A stretch of DNA of 8,486 bases from Chitinophagaceae bacterium (GTDB lineage: Bacteria; Bacteroidota; Bacteroidia; Chitinophagales; Chitinophagaceae): the NCBI GenBank assembly GCA_947483345.1, contig CANKNL010000123.1:1-8486 (forward strand), in the 5' to 3' direction. The notes below the pieces were generated by a model. It was not told the DNA's origin. It saw only the letters and a program-made list of their open reading frames with translations, and searched no databases. How positions within the stretch are numbered: position 1 is the first letter of the stretch; each line of letters starts with the position of its first letter. A program made the position numbers and the translations under genes. Below, piece after piece: positions 6,552 to 8,486 of the stretch.

Positions 6552-7079
6552 ATGGCCTTACAACAAATTCCGCTTAAAAAAAGACCGCTTGATTATGCCC
6601 TGATCGTGTTCTTTATTATCAATTTTATTTTTATAACCTACATGATAGATATTGAGCAGTTGGTAATTGCCGATACCACTAATTTTCAATATCCGGCATG
6701 GCCACCCAAATGGCTGGTTAACCTGGTGCATTGGTATGGTAAGAATTTTGATCCGGTGTTAATGGCTCGTCCGGCCTGGTGGCGGGCAACAATCTGGATT
6801 GACAGTTTATTTTTTGGCCCGTTTTATCTGGTAGCCATTTATGCTTTTATAAAAGGAAAAAATTGGATTCGTTTCGGCGCCATCATCTGGGCCTCTGTCA
6901 TGCTCACCAATGTAACCATCATATTGTTTGAAGAAATAAACGGACAGCACGCCACGCCTGAATTGGCCAGGGTGTTAATGGCCAATGCGGCCTGGGTTAT
7001 TTTTCCGGTAATTGTTTTGTTTCGGATGTGGAGATCGGTGCATCCGTTTTCCGAAGAGGTAAATGACAGTATCAGCTGA
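6552..7079 (+). CDS. EXPERA-domain membrane protein, TMEM97/sigma-2-receptor-like
   Basis: This 175-residue protein has four hydrophobic helices at about 15-33, 81-100, 106-126 and 141-159. It can be aligned by eye, from memory, with human TMEM97 over nearly the whole length: MIDIEQL (31-37) with FMDLQAV, HWYGKNFDPVL (60-70) with KWYAKEFKDPLL, AIYAFIKGKNWIR (95-107) with ATYAFLKGSCKWIR, ILFEE (124-128) with FLFED, and the last helix with IPFILLIFML. D33 and D67 match TMEM97 D29 and D56, which bind ligand, and D84 falls near E73. EXPERA proteins include the emopamil-binding sterol isomerases and TMEM97, so a hydrophobic lipid-like ligand is plausible, but no reaction can be assigned. It stands alone on its strand, is divergent from the CYTH gene (109-bp gap) and convergent with the dioxygenase gene (35-bp gap). 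No clear promoter match was seen. Confidence 0.8.
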   Translation: MALQQIPLKKRPLDYALIVFFIINFIFITYMIDIEQLVIADTTNFQYPAWPPKWLVNLVHWYGKNFDPVLMARPAWWRATIWIDSLFFGPFYLVAIYAFIKGKNWIRFGAIIWASVMLTNVTIILFEEINGQHATPELARVLMANAAWVIFPVIVLFRMWRSVHPFSEEVNDSIS

Positions 7080-7114
7080 TTCAAATATTGTTTACACCGC
7101 GGTTAAGTTAAATT

Positions 7115-7990
7115 TTATGCTGAAGAAATTCCGGCAACAAAATTTTCAAAACAATAAGCCGAAGGCTTACTGAGTGATTTTGATTGATGTATATCCAGCA
7201 AAGATTCATGAATTGAACGAAGCGGCTCGGCCGATACAGCCAATGTATTTTTCCAGTCGAATTTTTTTTCGGCGGGATGTTGCTGCTGATAGTATTCAAC
7301 AGCCAGTTGCATTAACCGCATCCGGTTGTACATCTGTTCAACGGTATAGATATTTTCATTTACGGCCTGTGTTACCGAAAGGAATTCAAAATATAAAACC
7401 CTTCTTATTGGGTTGTGTTGCATAGCCCCCGAACTGTGTGCCAGCATCATGTCGTGTATAAGTATATCACCGGCTTTAACAGGCACTTCAATAAAAGGCT
7501 CGTGTTGTAATGTGCAGATATCTTTTCCGCTGGTATGGCTTTCGGGTACCACCCGCAAGGCGCCATCATTTGCATCGGCATCATCTAAATAAATACCCAT
7601 GGTAAAACAGTTGCCGGTACGTCCGTTTAGTATATCCTGATGCCATAGCACTTCAAAAGGATTACCAAGCATTTTAATTACAGCAAACTCCTGGATCAAA
7701 AAAAAATCGGGGCCACAAATAGCCTCTGCTATTTCTAAAATACAAGGAGCCCCTAAAAGTTCAAGACAGGTATGGTTGCTGCTTTTAAATAGATGTTCGA
7801 GATTGCAGATATAGCTTTTGCCATTTACAGTGTTAGCCACTCTGTTTTCTTCATAGTTATCATACATCTGTTCGTGAAAAAAAAATCGTAATTGTTGTAA
7901 TAAAGGCCCCGTAATGGCTTGTGGAATTACCGCATACCCTTTTTGTAAAAATGAATCAAGTTGCGATTGGCTCAGTGTGGATGTAACCAT
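7115..7990 (-). CDS. Phytanoyl-CoA dioxygenase (PhyH) family Fe(II)/2-oxoglutarate oxygenase
   Basis: PhyH-family enzymes hydroxylate small molecules using Fe(II), O2 and 2-oxoglutarate in a double-stranded beta-helix fold. The 291-residue protein shows the iron-binding HxD at H117-D119 (LWHQD), the distal iron ligand H185 (LAHSSG) and, 11-12 residues later, R196/R197 (IRRVLYFEF), which should hold the 2-oxoglutarate carboxylate. GALRVVPESH (143-152) and VKAGDILIHD (171-180) are the usual strands before the distal histidine. The N-terminus (LDSFLQKGYAVIPQAI) is the typical PhyH opening helix, which supports ATG at 7990. The C-terminal 80 residues are helical and less conserved. Members act on phytanoyl-CoA, ectoine, halogenation substrates or secondary metabolites, and nothing nearby points to one. 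A terminator at 8044-8078 isolates it from the upstream peptidase gene, so it likely has its own promoter between 7991 and 8043, although I could not identify it. Confidence 0.92.
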   Translation of the reverse strand: MVTSTLSQSQLDSFLQKGYAVIPQAITGPLLQQLRFFFHEQMYDNYEENRVANTVNGKSYICNLEHLFKSSNHTCLELLGAPCILEIAEAICGPDFFLIQEFAVIKMLGNPFEVLWHQDILNGRTGNCFTMGIYLDDADANDGALRVVPESHTSGKDICTLQHEPFIEVPVKAGDILIHDMMLAHSSGAMQHNPIRRVLYFEFLSVTQAVNENIYTVEQMYNRMRLMQLAVEYYQQQHPAEKKFDWKNTLAVSAEPLRSIHESLLDIHQSKSLSKPSAYCFENFVAGISSA

Positions 7991-8004
7991 ATTTATAGTC
8001 GGTA

Positions 8005-8016
8005 TTAAGGCCTTAA
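8005..8016. other. Perfect 12-bp palindrome upstream of the PhyH-type gene
   Basis: TTAAGGCCTTAA is a perfect palindrome 15-26 bp before the dioxygenase start codon, inside the only stretch available for that gene's promoter. It could be an operator, or chance in AT-rich DNA. Confidence 0.25.
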
Positions 8017-8043
8017 ATATATTTAATAAAACGGTGACTTTAT

Positions 8044-8078
8044 AAAAAAACCGTCCCGATATTGGCGGGACGGTTTTT
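8044..8078 (-). terminator. Intrinsic terminator of the S46 peptidase gene
   Basis: CCGTCCCG (8051-8058) pairs with CGGGACGG (8066-8073) across a 7-nt loop, and flanking A/T tracts extend the stem by about five pairs. On the minus strand the hairpin is followed by seven T (8050-8044), which suits the peptidase gene ending 18 bp upstream of it. Five T on the plus side might also allow some plus-strand termination. Confidence 0.9.
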
Positions 8079-8096
8079 AAGTTCTTTACAAAAAGG

Positions 8097-8486
8097 TTAC
8101 CTCACCAACTTCAATTCGTCAATAATATTTTTAGCACCACCTAATTTATCAATGCACCAAAGTACATAACGCACATCCACATTAATGGTGCGATTAAGGT
8201 CTTTGTCAAAAGCAATTTTATGGCTAAGGGCTTCATAATTGCCATCAAAGGCAAGCCCAATTAAATTGCCGCTGCCATCTATAACCGGACTTCCCGAGTT
8301 ACCACCGGTAATATCATTGGTGGTAATAAAACCAACAACCAGATCATTGGTACGCTTGTCCATGTATTGACCAAAATCTTTTTTCTTTAACAGTTCAATT
8401 TGCTTGGCAGGCAAATCAAATTCATAATCGCCGGCAACATATTTTTCCAATACACCCTTGCTGGTAGTTACATAATCATAAAATAC
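8097..8486 (-). CDS. S46 family serine dipeptidyl-peptidase (DPP7-type), C-terminal part
   Basis: The frame stays open to the window edge at 8486 (12 more codons beyond a TTG at 8450), so the gene continues outside; 129 C-terminal residues are seen. S46 peptidases remove dipeptides from the N-terminus of peptides in the periplasm of Bacteroidota, feeding amino-acid uptake. The catalytic serine is in NDITGGNSGSPV (codon 8295-8297). Further family signatures are LIGLAFDGNYEAL and RTINVDVRYVLWCIDKLGGAKNIIDEL, which ends the protein. The residue 18 after the catalytic serine, which decides P1 preference (Gly in DPP7, Arg in DPP11), is Gly (codon 8241-8243), so I infer preference for hydrophobic rather than acidic P1 residues. 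The His and Asp of the triad and the signal peptide would lie upstream, outside the window. Confidence 0.93.
   Translation of the reverse strand, partial: VFYDYVTTSKGVLEKYVAGDYEFDLPAKQIELLKKKDFGQYMDKRTNDLVVGFITTNDITGGNSGSPVIDGSGNLIGLAFDGNYEALSHKIAFDKDLNRTINVDVRYVLWCIDKLGGAKNIIDELKLVR

Noticed and set aside
6654..6669. A match of 15 of 16 bases to the cysS heptamer region inside the EXPERA gene
   Set aside because: The encoded IEQLVI aligns with a native part of the EXPERA family just after the conserved Asp, and no tandem array is present, so it is most likely chance.
7096..7103. ACCGCGGT between the convergent EXPERA and dioxygenase genes as a bidirectional terminator
   Set aside because: The palindrome has no loop and no adjoining T-tract; it cannot form a terminator hairpin.

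Overview
The window looks like a chromosomal segment from a member of the Bacteroidota, most likely Chitinophagaceae or a close relative. The evidence is direct: start codons sit in A-rich leaders without clear Shine-Dalgarno sites, promoters carry the Bacteroidota -7 element TAnnTTTG, a two-domain fasciclin lipoprotein has the CxK(D/E)(D/E) surface-export signal of this phylum, and an S46 peptidase and a rhomboid with a Bacteroidota-type C-terminal tail are present. The DNA is moderately AT-rich by eye. No tRNA, rRNA, CRISPR array, insertion sequence or phage gene was found, and no intergenic gap exceeds 175 bp.

Layout. Positions 1-1846, plus strand: the 3' part of a rhomboid-family membrane protein that seems to have lost its catalytic serine, then a membrane-anchored endonuclease/exonuclease/phosphatase-fold protein. 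Positions 1893-3508, plus: a well-matched promoter and cysS (cysteinyl-tRNA synthetase), which contains a small in-frame heptamer repeat. Positions 3666-4686, plus: a fasciclin-domain lipoprotein closed by a strong intrinsic terminator. Positions 4729-5343, plus: an AlkA-type DNA glycosylase whose 3' end overlaps the 3' end of the convergent msrC (free methionine-R-sulfoxide reductase, minus strand, to 5833). Positions 5924-6442, minus: a CYTH-domain protein (class IV adenylate cyclase or triphosphatase superfamily). Positions 6552-7079, plus: a four-helix EXPERA-domain protein very like the human sigma-2 receptor TMEM97. Positions 7115-7990, minus: a phytanoyl-CoA-dioxygenase-like Fe(II)/2-oxoglutarate enzyme. 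Positions 8044-8486, minus: the C-terminal part of an S46 dipeptidyl-peptidase of DPP7 type and its terminator.

The genes do not form one pathway. This is a housekeeping and maintenance neighbourhood: translation, base-excision repair, repair of oxidised methionine, a surface adhesin-like protein and periplasmic peptide breakdown. I did not find a convincing new multi-gene system. The points most worth a second look are two short repeat-derived in-frame insertions inside conserved enzymes (cysS and msrC), a rhomboid with Ser-to-Asn and His-to-Arg changes at the active site, a bacterial TMEM97-like protein that keeps the ligand-site aspartates, and two genes whose -7 promoter element lies only 4 nt before the start codon, which suggests leaderless mRNAs.
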